From: Gibbula magus
Taxonomy: Eukaryota > Mollusca > Gastropoda > Trochida > Trochidae
Length of the DNA: 64,000 bases
Direction: 5' to 3'
Assembly (NCBI GenBank): GCA_936450465.1
Contig: OW388289.1
Location: forward strand, 75,752,593 to 75,816,592
Below, piece by piece: positions 15,101-26,200 of this stretch; position 1 is the first letter of the stretch, and every line of letters begins with the position of its first letter. The translations under genes were made by a program, and so were the position numbers. The notes under the pieces were generated by a model. The model had not been told where the DNA came from. It was given only the letters and a program-made list of their open reading frames with translations, and did not search any database.

Positions 15101-17225
15101 ATCAGGAGAGCAGGACTGCTCAAATCCACTGATCGTCTACACAGCTTTCACCTTGTAACATTACCAGCTGCTTTTCCATATTTAATTATAGCATGTATAT
15201 TGCAAGACCATGATATCAGTCTTTTCATACGGACACTGCAAATATTTCTCGATTTTTTAAGATCTGTAATTGGTTGGTTATTTACAGTGATACTAGGTAA
15301 AGGCTGGGTGAAGAATCAGGGGGTTGAAGGAACCTTGTGGATACAAATACCCTGATAGCGCAGCATTAGTTGTAACGGCTTTAGAGAGTATTCAGTTTAC
15401 CTAACTGCATGAAGCAATAATTAAATTAAATGAATGTGAGGCGCCAGTAGGCCTAAAAGCTAGGATATATACTATAATCCATTCGAATATTGTGTGAGGG
15501 ATATTCGAGATGAGTGTTATACCGTAAAACAGATTTTGAAGTATTTTCATAAGAGAAAAATGTCGCCATGGATACTTCTAGTACCAGTGTGTCTGGAGTG
15601 TTTAAGAATAGGAATCGTAGTTAAAATGTATCTATTCGTAATGTGATTCTGAAGCGCATGTAAAATATCTGATATTCTAAGTATCGTAACATTTCCAGGG
15701 TGTACTGTGTGAAGAACAGATGCGCGGAGTCCGCTACAACCTACGGGAGCTGAAGTTCGACCAGGACCCGGACCTGAGAGTCAGCAAGGAGATATTCCCC
15801 ACAATGGTTCGACTCTACAGGGGCACCTTCCTGTCGGCTAAACCCAGACTCATGCAGCCCATGTTCCAAGTAGAAGTGCAGGTGAAATCATTAAAGGGAT
15901 AGTTCTTTCGGGTATATTTGTAGAGACGAAATTCAGGGTAACATACGAGTGTACCTTTAAATTTTTACTTTTCTATTTTTGTTATTGATGCCATTATAAC
16001 ACAATCCAAGTGAAACTGTTACTGAGTGTAATATTATGGTGTCTTTAGATATTACAATTTGGCAAAGAATGTATTCATTAGCAAATAACAAACAATGATA
16101 AGTGATTTCATTGCGGCATAAGAAGACATTGTTGACCAGCCTTATGATAAGTTATTCGTTGTATATATATATAACATTTTTTATCAATATATATAGTGTT
16201 TTTCTCATTTCATGTAGTGGACAGAAACGAAATTGCGGATATTCAAATAGAACCTTCCCTTGAAGTTGAGTTTCCCTAAATACCTGGCCAAGTAAACTAA
16301 GTAGCAAACGTATAACAAGCCACATCATCTGTCCCTAATATTCGACTGTCCATAGTGCCCGGAGTCGGCCTCCCCGGGAGTGTTCGAGGTGATCACACAC
16401 CACCGTGGACGGGTGACCAGGGAACACAGCATCAAGGATTGGGAAACCTATTACATAGAGGCACAACTTCCCGTCGCAGAATCTTTCGGTAGCTGTTGTA
16501 TTCTTATATCATCTAGAGAATATGTAATATCACTGCTTCAGCTGGATTCATTTTAATTACCATTGATTAGTGTTTCCTTTCAGTCGTACATGTAGTTACG
16601 TAGTCGTAGGCCTTGTTTTGGTGTCATTTGTCTAATATGAAGTATATGGATATGTTTCCACGGGTACTACATTGCCGAATCATTTTCTACCGGGACTTTA
16701 CAGCGGGTGGCCATACTATCTGTATCCATGCACAAACACCTTATTTCTTTAATAAATGAGGGACGGTTACTCATCGCTATATACATATATTTTGTCAACC
16801 AATGACTTCTCGTAATTTTAAATTGTATGGTCGCTGATCAATCTTCCTCTCATCGATCTACAGTCATTTTATTGACTAGTTATCTATAGCGCTTTATGGG
16901 AAAGGAGGTGCTATGGGATCAGGGTATTGCAGTAGCCTTGCGGACACAGATCCTGAACGAGCAGGATGTCATAAAATGTAGTTTTCTATCTCATTTAACC
17001 CGACTCATGTTGACTGTAACTTATATATATCTTGCAGGTTTCGAGAAGGAACTGCTCAAAGAGACCCGGAAGGATGCAACCATGATGCAATGCACATTTG
17101 GCGGATGGGAAACACTTCCGGGAACTCCACTCGACCCCAGATCTAAAACTGCAGCAATCGTCCGGAATCTTCGGACTCGTAAAGGACTCGACCCAACCAT
17201 TCCTATAATGGACGACTTCTTGTGA
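6157..17225 (+). CDS. divergent elongation factor 2 paralogue (translational GTPase), 14 exons
   Basis: Predicted 843 aa; vertebrate EF-2 is 858. Exons by splice signals and phase: 6157-6386, 7736-7920, 8450-8643, 9116-9349, 9966-10079, 10865-11003, 11319-11526, 11900-12038, 12269-12388, 12950-13198, 14809-15024, 15699-15881, 16356-16488, 17038-17225. All junctions are GT-AG and in phase. The order matches EF-2 throughout: P-loop GHVGQGKT (19-26), G3 DPAGH (109-113), G4 NRLD (163-166), then [49 protein letters not shown] and a C-terminal [17 protein letters not shown]-2 drives ribosomal translocation in the cytosol. The G3 histidine is kept, but the P-loop has G-Q where EF-2 has D-H, switch I is largely replaced by an acidic run (49-69), and Leu702 occupies the diphthamide position. 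EFTUD2 and EFL1 are less likely: blocks such as CDPxxxLMMY and KIWCFGPDG are EF-2-like. Intact frames argue for a functional gene; its role is unknown. The start is the first ATG before the NIRNV block. Confidence 0.9.
6423..6479. repeat. (GAT)n microsatellite in intron 1 of the EF-2-like gene
   Basis: A run of GAT/GGT triplets about 40 bp downstream of the exon 1 donor. The same triplet type makes up the acidic codons at the end of exon 1, so the coding acidic run and this array may share an origin in repeat expansion. Confidence 0.85.
8025..8125. repeat. short minisatellite (about 20-bp units)
   Basis: About five imperfect copies of a unit like GTGTTGACAGGTTGTTGCAA in intron 2 of the EF-2-like gene. 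Confidence 0.7.
9560..9841 (-). mobile_element. tRNA-derived SINE, minus strand
   Basis: Read on the minus strand, the head near 9841 begins GGGAAGTAGCTCAGTTAGTA, a pol III A box (9819-9833). It is followed about 45 bp later by GGAGTTCGTATCC, a B box (9764-9776). The folded tRNA part is degenerate and is followed by a non-tRNA body reaching roughly 9560, as in SINEs. It lies in intron 4 of the EF-2-like gene. Body and 3' end are not precisely defined. Confidence 0.6.
15308..15365. repeat. fragment related to the fold-back element at 45288-45528
   Basis: Contains AATCAGGGGGTTGAAGGA and GATACAAATACCCTGATAG. Both resemble the arms of the inverted-repeat element in a FAN1 intron. It lies in intron 11 of the EF-2-like gene. 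Confidence 0.5.
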
Positions 17226-18025
17226 GATGTTTTAAGAACAAGGTCATGACTAAGACCGCAATTCGATCTTTAAAAGAAGACGACGATGTGACGATTTCGG
17301 CATTTGTTTGTGGATTTTCAATTATACGTTTAAAGTATAATGACGAAGTGTCAACTTAGTAGATGCTACTATAGTCAGATGTATTTTATCATTGAATTAT
17401 GAGATCTATTTGAACGACACAGCTTTAAGAAGTCAAATCAGTGAGTGTCACCAGTCACCGAGAGATGTAAAACAAAGGATTCGAAGTGTGGCTGTTCTAT
17501 TGGTGAAAGTCCCAAACTCTGAAAGTGATACCAACTTATTTCATACATAACAGCATGTTTGAGGCCGCGAGGGTCTTCAAGCAACAGGGAACCCCATTGG
17601 ATAGAAAGCGACTCGGTCTTCGGGATTGATCATTGCGACAAAAGTTTCAGTCCTACTTGAATCAATAGCACGCTGTGCATCAATCAACATATTCATTCAT
17701 GCATTCATTGCAATAAAGAAATTGAATTTTTTTCTGACGTGCTATCAGCTTTTGGACTCCTCTCAAAGGTATTTCTACTGCACAGAATGTAAATCGATGT
17801 ATGAAACGGTTACACGATTAAAACAACTATTGCCAAGTGTGTTATATGTAAAACGAACGTTTATTCTTGAAAATTAATGTTTGCGTCATTATAGTTAAAT
17901 AGTTGCCATAATCATTAATGTCATGTACATCAAACATTATAGCCATACTGATTGCTTAAAAAACTATGCTCACTATCATGATCACACGTATTATTTTAAT
18001 GAGATATATATATATATGAAATAAA
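17226..18025 (+). other. probable 3' UTR of the EF-2-like gene with poly(A) signal
   Basis: No coding sequence follows the TGA at 17223-17225. The clearest AATAAA hexamer I located is at 18020-18025, just after a short AT run. Earlier ends are possible. Confidence 0.4.
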
Positions 18026-18124
18026 GTCGCAAGTTTTAAGATTTCAGTGTTCATAGTTATGAAAGAATGCGTTATCTGAAGCGGCGTCCAAACTTTATAA
18101 CATACGTCATGACATTTGCTATGT

Positions 18125-18462
18125 GGAGCACAGTGGTGTAGTGGTTAGCATGTCTGCCTCTCACGCCAACGGCCCGGGTTCAAATCCCGGTTGAGACACC
18201 AAACATTTGTGACCTGGGTCTAATACTGTGTTGCGTCCTTGGGCAAGGCACTTCATCCACATTGCACTCAGTTCACCCAGCTGTACAAATATGTACCTAT
18301 ACAATATATGTACCTGGATATGGGAACGTATGGACCTTATCGGTCGCGCGGAGCGCTTCATAGGCAGCACTGAAAGTACGATTCCTTCAGGGTAATAATT
18401 GCGTAGAGCCTTGAGCATGCATTGTGCATGTGCGCATTATAAATATACTATTATTATTATTA
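18125..18462 (+). mobile_element. tRNA-derived SINE with (ATT)n tail
   Basis: The head has a pol III A box (TGGTGTAGTGGTTAGCAT, 18135-18152) and a B box (GGTTCAAATCC, about 18177-18187) in tRNA spacing. The tRNA-like part is followed by a body with CCTTGGGCAAGGCACTTC, a block I recall as common in the conserved central domains of animal SINEs. It ends in CATTATAAATATACTATT plus ATT repeats. A functional tRNA is unlikely because the cloverleaf continues straight into this body. An 85-codon minus-strand open frame across it is an artefact. Confidence 0.85.
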
Positions 18463-19429
18463 AGAAATGTGAATAACGCATATTCGAATACATATTACGC
18501 ATTTTGAACTATTTAGTATTGTGTATATATATTAAACATGAAAAAGACATGAGTGTTTAGAACAGTTTAACAACAGGTATAAACGGTTACACATAGTCAT
18601 GCTAGGCTGCAAACTGTAGCAGTAAGGGAACATTACGTACAGGAGCTGTACTCATCAGAGACATAATATTGCTACGCGAGCACAGAACAGTTAACGAAAT
18701 GCAGCAAAGCTGAAATTAGTCAGTGATTGATTAGAGTCATAAATGACGATTTTGATAACCATAAATATATATTCAACCTCAATTCCGAGAGAGGAGTTCA
18801 AGGGGCCCCTGGGGAGTTCTTACATGGTGTACAATGTGCACAGTTTCAAAGCGCCAATAAAATCATTGTGGAAATCAGGATAGAGGGAAAATACAGACCC
18901 AAGAACGCTTTTTGGAATTTAATACAAGCATTTATAAATGTTTTATTGATGACGAATTGATTCTTCGGAATGAAGTTTTGGAAAAGCTTCACATGTGATT
19001 GGAAGTTGTACATAATATTTAAGAATAGTAGTTTTTCTAGGATAATTGTTAAATGGCCATCAAGACAGAGCAATTAGGGATAATGCAAAGAGGACAACAG
19101 CGATCACGTCGTTCAAGACCTAATCGTCTACAGCTACCGTATTCAATAATCAACGTCTGGCGGGAGCTTCGGAATTTATTTATTTACTTATAGCAATACG
19201 AATTAATACCTTACACTTGATATGAATTGTACGGTGTTGGTTAGAGAGTAAAGTTTTGAGGAACATGAAATATTATGTCCACAACGATTATTTTATTAAA
19301 GTGTCACGTGCTAGGTTACATAGTACAAATAAATAGTACAAATACATTAAAACTGCACCCGGCCATTAGGCCTATGAGACACTAAACACACAAATATATC
19401 CATTTAAAATATAAGAAGAAAAAGAAAAA

Positions 19430-19480
19430 ATTGACACACACATACAAGCAACACATACAAGCCATACAAGCCATACACAC

Positions 19481-19511
<31 letters not shown>

Positions 19512-19540
19512 TATATACAAGCCATACAAGCCATACATAC
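19430..19540. repeat. ACATACAAGCC / CATA simple-repeat tract
   Basis: Runs of CATA and repeated ACAAGCCATAC lie just outside the left end of the large transposon. A similar tract, in the same orientation, lies beyond its right end (30510-30615), so the element may have inserted into one such array. Confidence 0.8.
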
Positions 19541-19611
19541 ATTGATTAATTAACTATCAATGTTATATGGCATGTATACGGCATTAACGGCCTAGACCAT
19601 ATGATTCGACA

Positions 19612-19680
19612 ACTGGGCCATTACGGGGAAACTGGGCCAATACGGGAAAAACTGGGCCAATACGAGAACAACTGGGCCAA
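19612..19680. repeat. four subterminal copies of ACTGGGCCAA
   Basis: Copies start at 19612, 19631, 19651 and 19671 and share the core ACTGGGCCAATACG. A variant occurs in the right-end hairpin at 30470. They are plausible transposase or THAP-domain binding sites, by position and by resemblance between both ends. Confidence 0.75.
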
Positions 19681-19691
19681 TATGAGTCTGA

Positions 19692-19811
19692 GCATGCGCA
19701 GTTGCACATTCGCCAGTTTCACAATAATTTTCGACTCGCTGCGCGCATGCGCAGAACGGTACTGCAGGGAATCCGGTTTGGCTGACAGTTCTCAATCAGT
19801 CAGTTTACATC
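19692..19811 (+). promoter_or_regulatory. probable transposase promoter with NRF-1-like sites
   Basis: GCATGCGCAG occurs at 19692, and GCGCATGCGC, the core of the NRF-1 binding consensus, at 19743-19752. The latter is about 60 bp before the transposase ATG. This GC-richer patch between the subterminal repeats and the gene is the natural promoter position. Confidence 0.4.
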
Positions 19812-22181
19812 ATGAGTCCGACAGTTAAACAGCGTTCTCCTCGGCTCAGACGAAAAGGAAGTCACTCAGGACGAAATTGTTGTGTACCTGGATGTACAAA
19901 CTACAACTTGAAAGATAAACTTTTAGGTGTCAAGTTGTCTTATCATCGATTTCCCTTGAGTAACCCGAAGCGAACGAAACTCTGGGTCGATCACATCAGA
20001 CGAGCAGCTTGGTTTCCAAAGTCAACTGACACAGTTTGTTCCATTCATTTCGAAGGAGGTATGTAGTTCATTACTATTACGATTATTATTAACATTATTA
20101 TTATTATTATCTGAAATTACAATTATTTCTCCTTTACTTATTACCCTTAGAATTTAAATAAATACAACAACTTTTTAACAGTTCTTTTCATCAAGTATCA
20201 AGTATCAAGAAAGCTTCATGATAATGTTATATTATAAATATAAGTCCTTAATTCTTAAACTTGTGAATATTTTATTATAAACTTGATAAAAACACTTTCA
20301 CATATTTGTTGTCAAGACATTATGTTACAACATTATGCAATCAGGGCTAGTCATTAAATCATCAGACATAACAAGCACCTGACCTGTCAACTTTATGACC
20401 ACATGCCAACATTACATGTCAACACCTGTTTAAAAATGGCACTTCTAATTGGACCCAATACAGTACTTATTACCGTATCTCTCTGTATCTTTTCATAAAA
20501 TAAAATTCTTGTTCTTTATTATCAACCAATCATTATCTCAGTACTTTAAGTCTAGTCTTCAATATATTTTATTTGTTTTGCTCTCCCATCAGTGAATTGT
20601 ATGTTGGTAAATACCTATTTGTCTAAATAGTTGATTATTTGTTGAATCTTTCATTTCCAATACTGTAAGACCTCTTGCCTATTGATATAGTTAGTTTAAA
20701 AAAATTATATTGGATATTTTTTTGTAAAAAGCTTTAACTTTATGGAACAATAGACATTGTTATAGACTTGATTAAATTGAATTTATCATTTTGTTGAATA
20801 CATAAAAGTAAAAAATGTTTTCTCTTCAGGAAAGAAATCTGACGATCCAAAGAAACCAGGATACATCCCGACAATCTTCCCTTCCCGTCAGAGAGCTGTC
20901 AAGCGGCGAACCACTGTTAATTCAACTGGCGCCTTGTCACCTCCACCTAAGCGTGTTCGTCGTAAGATCTTCCCTGATTCTACTCCCTCTCCGAGCCCGA
21001 CCACCCAACAACTGTCTCCACCTACCACAAACAGTGTAGATGAACTTCAATCTCTGGCAGACGCAGAGCCGGAAATCCACTCGCCTATTCTTGAAGAAGA
21101 GACACCTGTGATACCATCTCGTAAGGATCATGACTATGTCTATCCCTACATAGACCCAACTCCCTGCGATGACGAGAAGGAGAGGTTGAAACTGGAGGTT
21201 CAGCTTCTCAAACAGGAGAATGAAGATCTGAAGAAAAAGACCCTGTGCTTATCGACCTACACTGATAATGACGAGGACTTCCATTACATGACCAATATAC
21301 CAACATATGCTACATTTGAAGCACTGGCAAAGTATCTGCATAAGCGATGTGGAGGAAAGCTTAACTACTGGAGACATCAACAGACATCTGAGAGTGTACG
21401 TCAGTCCAGTAAGAAGCCGGGAAGGGAATGGACGCTAACCTTTCAAGAGGAATTATTTCTAGTGCTCGTACGCCTTAAGCGTGGTTTGGAGTTTAGAGAC
21501 ATGCAGATGAGAACCGGTGTAAGCGTATCAACATTGTCCAGAATCTTCACTACCTGGATCAATTTCTTGAACAATGAGTTGACTCTGTGTTTTGAGATGC
21601 CCCCTGTTGACGTAAATCATGTGCAGACAATGACATGTTTGGACTCATTTCCCGACATGAAAATCATGCTAGACTGCACCGAACTCTTCTCCCAGCGCTC
21701 CGCAGACCTTCAGGCACGGAAAGAGACCTTCTCCAACTACAAACACCATGATACAGTCAAATTTCTTGTTGGTATGGGACCCTACCAAGGTGTGAATTTT
21801 GTGTCGGCCGCCTGGGGAGGAAGAGCCACAGACAAACACATTACACTCAGCAGTGAGAAGCTCATTTCTAGCCTAGCTCCTGGTTCCAGTGTCATGGCTG
21901 ACCGTGGTTTCCTGGTGACAGAGGAACTCCGTTCCCTTGGTGTGAAGATGATTATGCCTCATTTCAAGGGCAGAGACCGGCCACAGTTCTCTGCATCTGA
22001 AGCCAGACGCTCAGCTCAGATCAGCAGTGCTCGTATACACATTGAACGGGTCATCCAAAGGATCAAGACATATCAAATTCTTGAAAAATCAATCCGAATG
22101 GACCAAAAGGACTTGATTGAACAAACATTTAGAGTTTGTGCTTATCTTGTTAACTTTCAAAGACCAATTGTAAGGCAATGA
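19812..22181 (+). CDS. THAP-domain DDE transposase (ISL2EU/Harbinger-like), two exons
   Basis: Exons 19812-20058 and 20830-22181 join in phase to 532 aa. The N terminus is a THAP zinc finger: CCVPGC, then W at WVDHIRRAAWF and CSIHF give the C2CH pattern. A serine/proline-rich linker and a short coiled coil (ERLKLEVQLLKQENEDLKK) follow. Next comes a helix-turn-helix of the HTH_Tnp_4 type (LTFQEELFLVLVRLKRGL, then VSVSTLSRIF), and a DDE_Tnp_4 nuclease with D in IMLDCTE, D in VMADRGF and E in ARIHIERVIQR. These three acidic residues are the expected triad. THAP domains bind specific DNA, here probably the element ends. There is no stop or frameshift, so the copy could be expressed. A host-domesticated gene is possible but the neighbouring nuclease gene argues for a transposon. 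Confidence 0.9.
20320..20325. other. intron 1 of the transposase gene, nothing else seen
   Basis: The intron 20059-20829 is AT-rich with no further feature that I recognise; this entry marks its middle. Confidence 0.4.
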
Positions 22182-22319
22182 GATCACTGTATCAGTGAAT
22201 TGTCAACATATGAGGAAAAAATAACAAGACTTAAGTTCAGGTTTATAAATGTATTTGCAACCTGTGTGGAATGTATTTGTATCCCACATAAATGTTATGA
22301 AGTAACAGGAAAAGTAACA

Positions 22320-22325
22320 AATAAA
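22320..22325 (+). terminator. poly(A) signal of the transposase gene
   Basis: AATAAA about 140 bp after the transposase stop codon. Confidence 0.5.
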
Positions 22326-22436
22326 TTAGAATAGTACATGGACAGTATGTTGCTTTTTTAAAATATATAAATATCTTTATATTGGCTTATTGATATATGA
22401 ATATGAATATCAGGAATTTAACAGATGTTTGCAATG

Positions 22437-23110
22437 AAATATGTACATGGAAATTTATATTTATATATATACTTAACATTTCCTATTGTTTCACTGAAGT
22501 GAAGTTTCATTATAATATACCAAGGTTATAACATAAGTACAGGTCAATGAAATATGTACAAGCGAAGGTGAATCGTACTGGCCCATTGAAAAATGTAAAG
22601 TCACTGAATGTCAAGCAATGACAAATGTCATTTACCACAATAAAACGGTAATGGAAATTGATATTGTTTCATTTGTAAATACTTCATATTAATCATGTCA
22701 AAAATTTATTTTAAGAAGACATGTTACATTTTTTCAATTGTGAATTTTCATAACATATTGAGACAAAAGTAAGCACAATAAAATATGTACAAGCAACAAA
22801 TTCACAAACACTGTGAATTAAATGTACCTTGTTTCATAAAATTGGTCATAACTTGCAGTGCAGCTATGGGTAATAAAATCCTTGCTATCTTACTACAATT
22901 GTTGTTCATTTTCAACTATGATCTTGATCTGAGTAAACAGATTGATGGATAGATCTTACTTAAAACCATAAAACGTGACAAATCACACAATATGTTGGAA
23001 GCACAATGCAGTCAGGGATTGAATTTAACACTAGTAGCAGTAGACAAGTGATTTCATTTAGTCAGATATGTCAGGCATTTACCAAATTTGCAGTGAAATA
23101 TGTACATTAA
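22437..23110. repeat. spaced copies of AAATATGTACA
   Basis: The motif (G/A)AAATATGTACA occurs at about 22437, 22549, 22784 and 23096 in the space between the two convergent transposon genes. No coding sequence lies here. The function is unknown. Confidence 0.55.
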
Positions 23111-23253
23111 ACTTGAAATTGATAAAATTAGCCTTTTGGACGAGATTCCCTAAAAGTACTACTAGTCTATTACACATACTTGTCTGCTTTTACTAGTGGT
23201 TAATTTCAACCCTGAATTGGAACATTACATCTCGTTACACACATTAAACATAA

Positions 23254-26200
23254 CTACTTAGAAACACAAGTCCTCGTGCAGGAATTACAAAGCCAGTCCG
23301 CTGCAGCAGCAGCCATAGCAGCGGTGTACCCAGCACACGGCCAACAGAACCAATTTTCTGTTGTTGAACACGCACAGGAACAGTCACAAGCGACAGAAGC
23401 ATTGCTGTTGTCTGTCGCAATGTCATCTGCCTCCGGTAGTCTTTTGGCACACTGAACACATCTTGTGATTGTCTTTGGTGGGTCACGGTTACAGAGTCTC
23501 TCTATGCGGCCTGTCAAAATTTCTGGAATAATGTATACTTCAAAAAAGTAGTTCAAGTTCTTAACAGTAGCTTCCCAAATAATTGGATCAAAGTCCACAG
23601 AAATAACTTCCATGGACCTCTTAGTGTATACCACAAAGTGGCATACACTGACTCCCACCACAGCCATGGCGCCCTGCACCTGATGGAAGTAGTCTGTGTC
23701 CTGCTTAAAGGTTAGATGAAATGACATATGGTCACTTTCGGATTCGTTGAAAAGGGGTTTCAATTTGACAATTGCTAGATTTTAAATTTTTTAAATCGAC
23801 CCATAAATAACTTATATACGGCTTTTTTTAAAAAGTGCCCAATTAAGCCCCGGCGACCAGAATGAAAATGGGCGGGGGTGGTCACTGAAGCGTTATCGGG
23901 CTGTGACGTACGTGAAGGAGCCTCTACATGGCCGCTAATCATAATTTAACGCGTTTTCCCCACTTTTAAACTGCTCATATAAGACAGAAAACTTCATCAA
24001 AACAACCCAAATTTTCGATAAACGGATTACTAAACTATTCAACTAGCGATTTTATATGGTTACAACAACCGGGGCGTGCTTTATTAGAGTGCATTCTGCG
24101 CTTTTGTATAGTATGTTTGTACCAATTAATCGCGGAACTAGAAGGGAAGGTATGACAGTTCAAGTGACACTGAAACAAGGGAAGACGATTATCGCGGGAA
24201 TCGGGTGAACAGAGATTAAGTAGCATCAATTGATCAAAGTATGTTGAATAATCGGCATGTTAATTTTGTTTTGTATGTATTAATAAATAAATATATATGG
24301 TAGGTATAACTTCATATACACTGAACGATTGACTGTTCAAACAAGCGAGACAACGTTGCAGATTTATAAATAACATTTTGTATTTAATATAAAAGATTAC
24401 TGTATTTTAAGTTTGTCAATTAAAATATTCTATATATGATGTAACGGAATGCAAACCATTTTCACTTCACTTTCATGAATAAATAAATGAACTGTTTTGG
24501 TCAACAAGCTCAATGAAATTTACATGAAGATTGCTCTATTGTGCACGCTAAACATATACACAGATTGATATAGACAACGAACATTATCGAATAAAAGAAT
24601 TATGTTACCAGAAGCATTTTAATGAACATATCGTTAATGAAAACGAAATGATTTAATTAATAGTCTGATAGCTTTTATGTGTCACTTCTGCACATCAACA
24701 CACAATTCTCAGTTTAGCGGACCATATAGATGTTTCTTCCAGATCAAAGGGGAGAAGTGTTGTTACAGCACATTAGTTTACGCAATTAAGAAGCTGAGTA
24801 TGTGAGAAGGAAGGAGTGTAATTATGTTTGTACAGATAACAAGTTTACTGGACCGACTTAATTATATAACACAAGTCGGTGACCAGCATGTCATGTTTAT
24901 TGCCAACGTCCTGTCTTGGTGACACACAATACACTTAACGCGACATTCAGTCTAGAAATTTCAGCCAATGAACATATCTCTATCAAGTTATCCAATAAAA
25001 ACTCTTGTTTAAATCTAATGTACCAATGAAATTATTTTTAGTGTAAAATCATCATAACTATTTGGTTTTCTATCTTGCCATTTGCGAAAAGACTTTTGCT
25101 GAAAGAGGGTTATTATTTGACCATCTTCTGTTTCCAAGTACTGTCATTGATGGAATTATAGGTTAACATTTTGTGTCTAATGTGCATTTGGATATTCATA
25201 TTGTCCTTTTGGATACGGTTATAAGGTAAGTTTCTTACATTAATTGACACTCTTGATGAATTGTCAATTTAATATGATGTTTATTTGATTATATTTGATT
25301 AACCACACATTTTATTGAAACCATTATCTTATAAACTATGAAATTCTGAATGTTTTAATGTGTAATAAGTGATAACTAAATCGTAAAAGGTAACATTGGG
25401 ATGCGATGTTTTCGTAGGTGGATTCGTAGACGTATTATTCTTTTGATGTTTTAAAATATGTGGTGAGTTATTTTGATTTTTGTAATGTACAGTTTGTAAA
25501 TTAGGTTGTCGGTTGATTAACGATGTTTAAAAACGGGATGTTGTGAAGTGCTTTTATTGTCGATGGCTCACAATAGGGTCTACTTCGCCGGCGTGCTTAT
25601 CTCACGTTTGTTTTTTTATTTTAAACACAAACAATCTCTAACAAAAAATAACAACAACACCGACTATCTGATTTCGTTGTCTAAACTGTACTTCGTTCAT
25701 ATTATCATATCTTGGTTTCATTTTGTCATCTTATATATCATTAGCATTGATTTATCCTATGTCTACGAACGTCTATGAATCCACCGTCTCTCACTAGTTA
25801 TACCAATTATATTTGATTTGATATATATAACGATATTTTGGTGCATTTGTAAAGTGAAACTTGTTAACTAACATTACTCGAACAGATTACACAGCAGAAC
25901 AGCGATGTGGCATCATTGCAAAGCGTAGATATAACAGATTAACTGACCGATTCCTCAGTGTTTGCCATTGTAAATAGTAAGCGAATGTTTACACCCCGTC
26001 CCTTCACGTACGTCACTTCCGGTATCTTCCAACTCTCTAAGCCCCGCCCCATTTTTGGTTTGTTGGTCACGGGTGAAAAGCAGACGATGTTTTTGGGTGT
26101 TTTTAAGCCGCTCTAGTTTAATATAGGAACAACATATGGATTTATTTTTGGTTTCTTTTTGCACAAAATAGTCTGATGAACCAATTGCAGTTAAGAATTC

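Noticed and set aside
6157..17225. EFTUD2 (U5 snRNP) or EFL1 identity for the GTPase gene
   Set aside because: Length, the [10 protein letters not shown] and KIWCFGPDG blocks and the C-terminal RKGL...MDDFL follow EF-2. The long N-terminal extension of EFTUD2 and the large insert of EFL1 are absent.
18125..18200. Possible tRNA gene
   Set aside because: A and B boxes are present, but the sequence continues into a SINE body and ATT tail, so it is a SINE head.
18161..18418. 85-codon minus-strand frame
   Set aside because: It lies entirely in the SINE and has no family resemblance.
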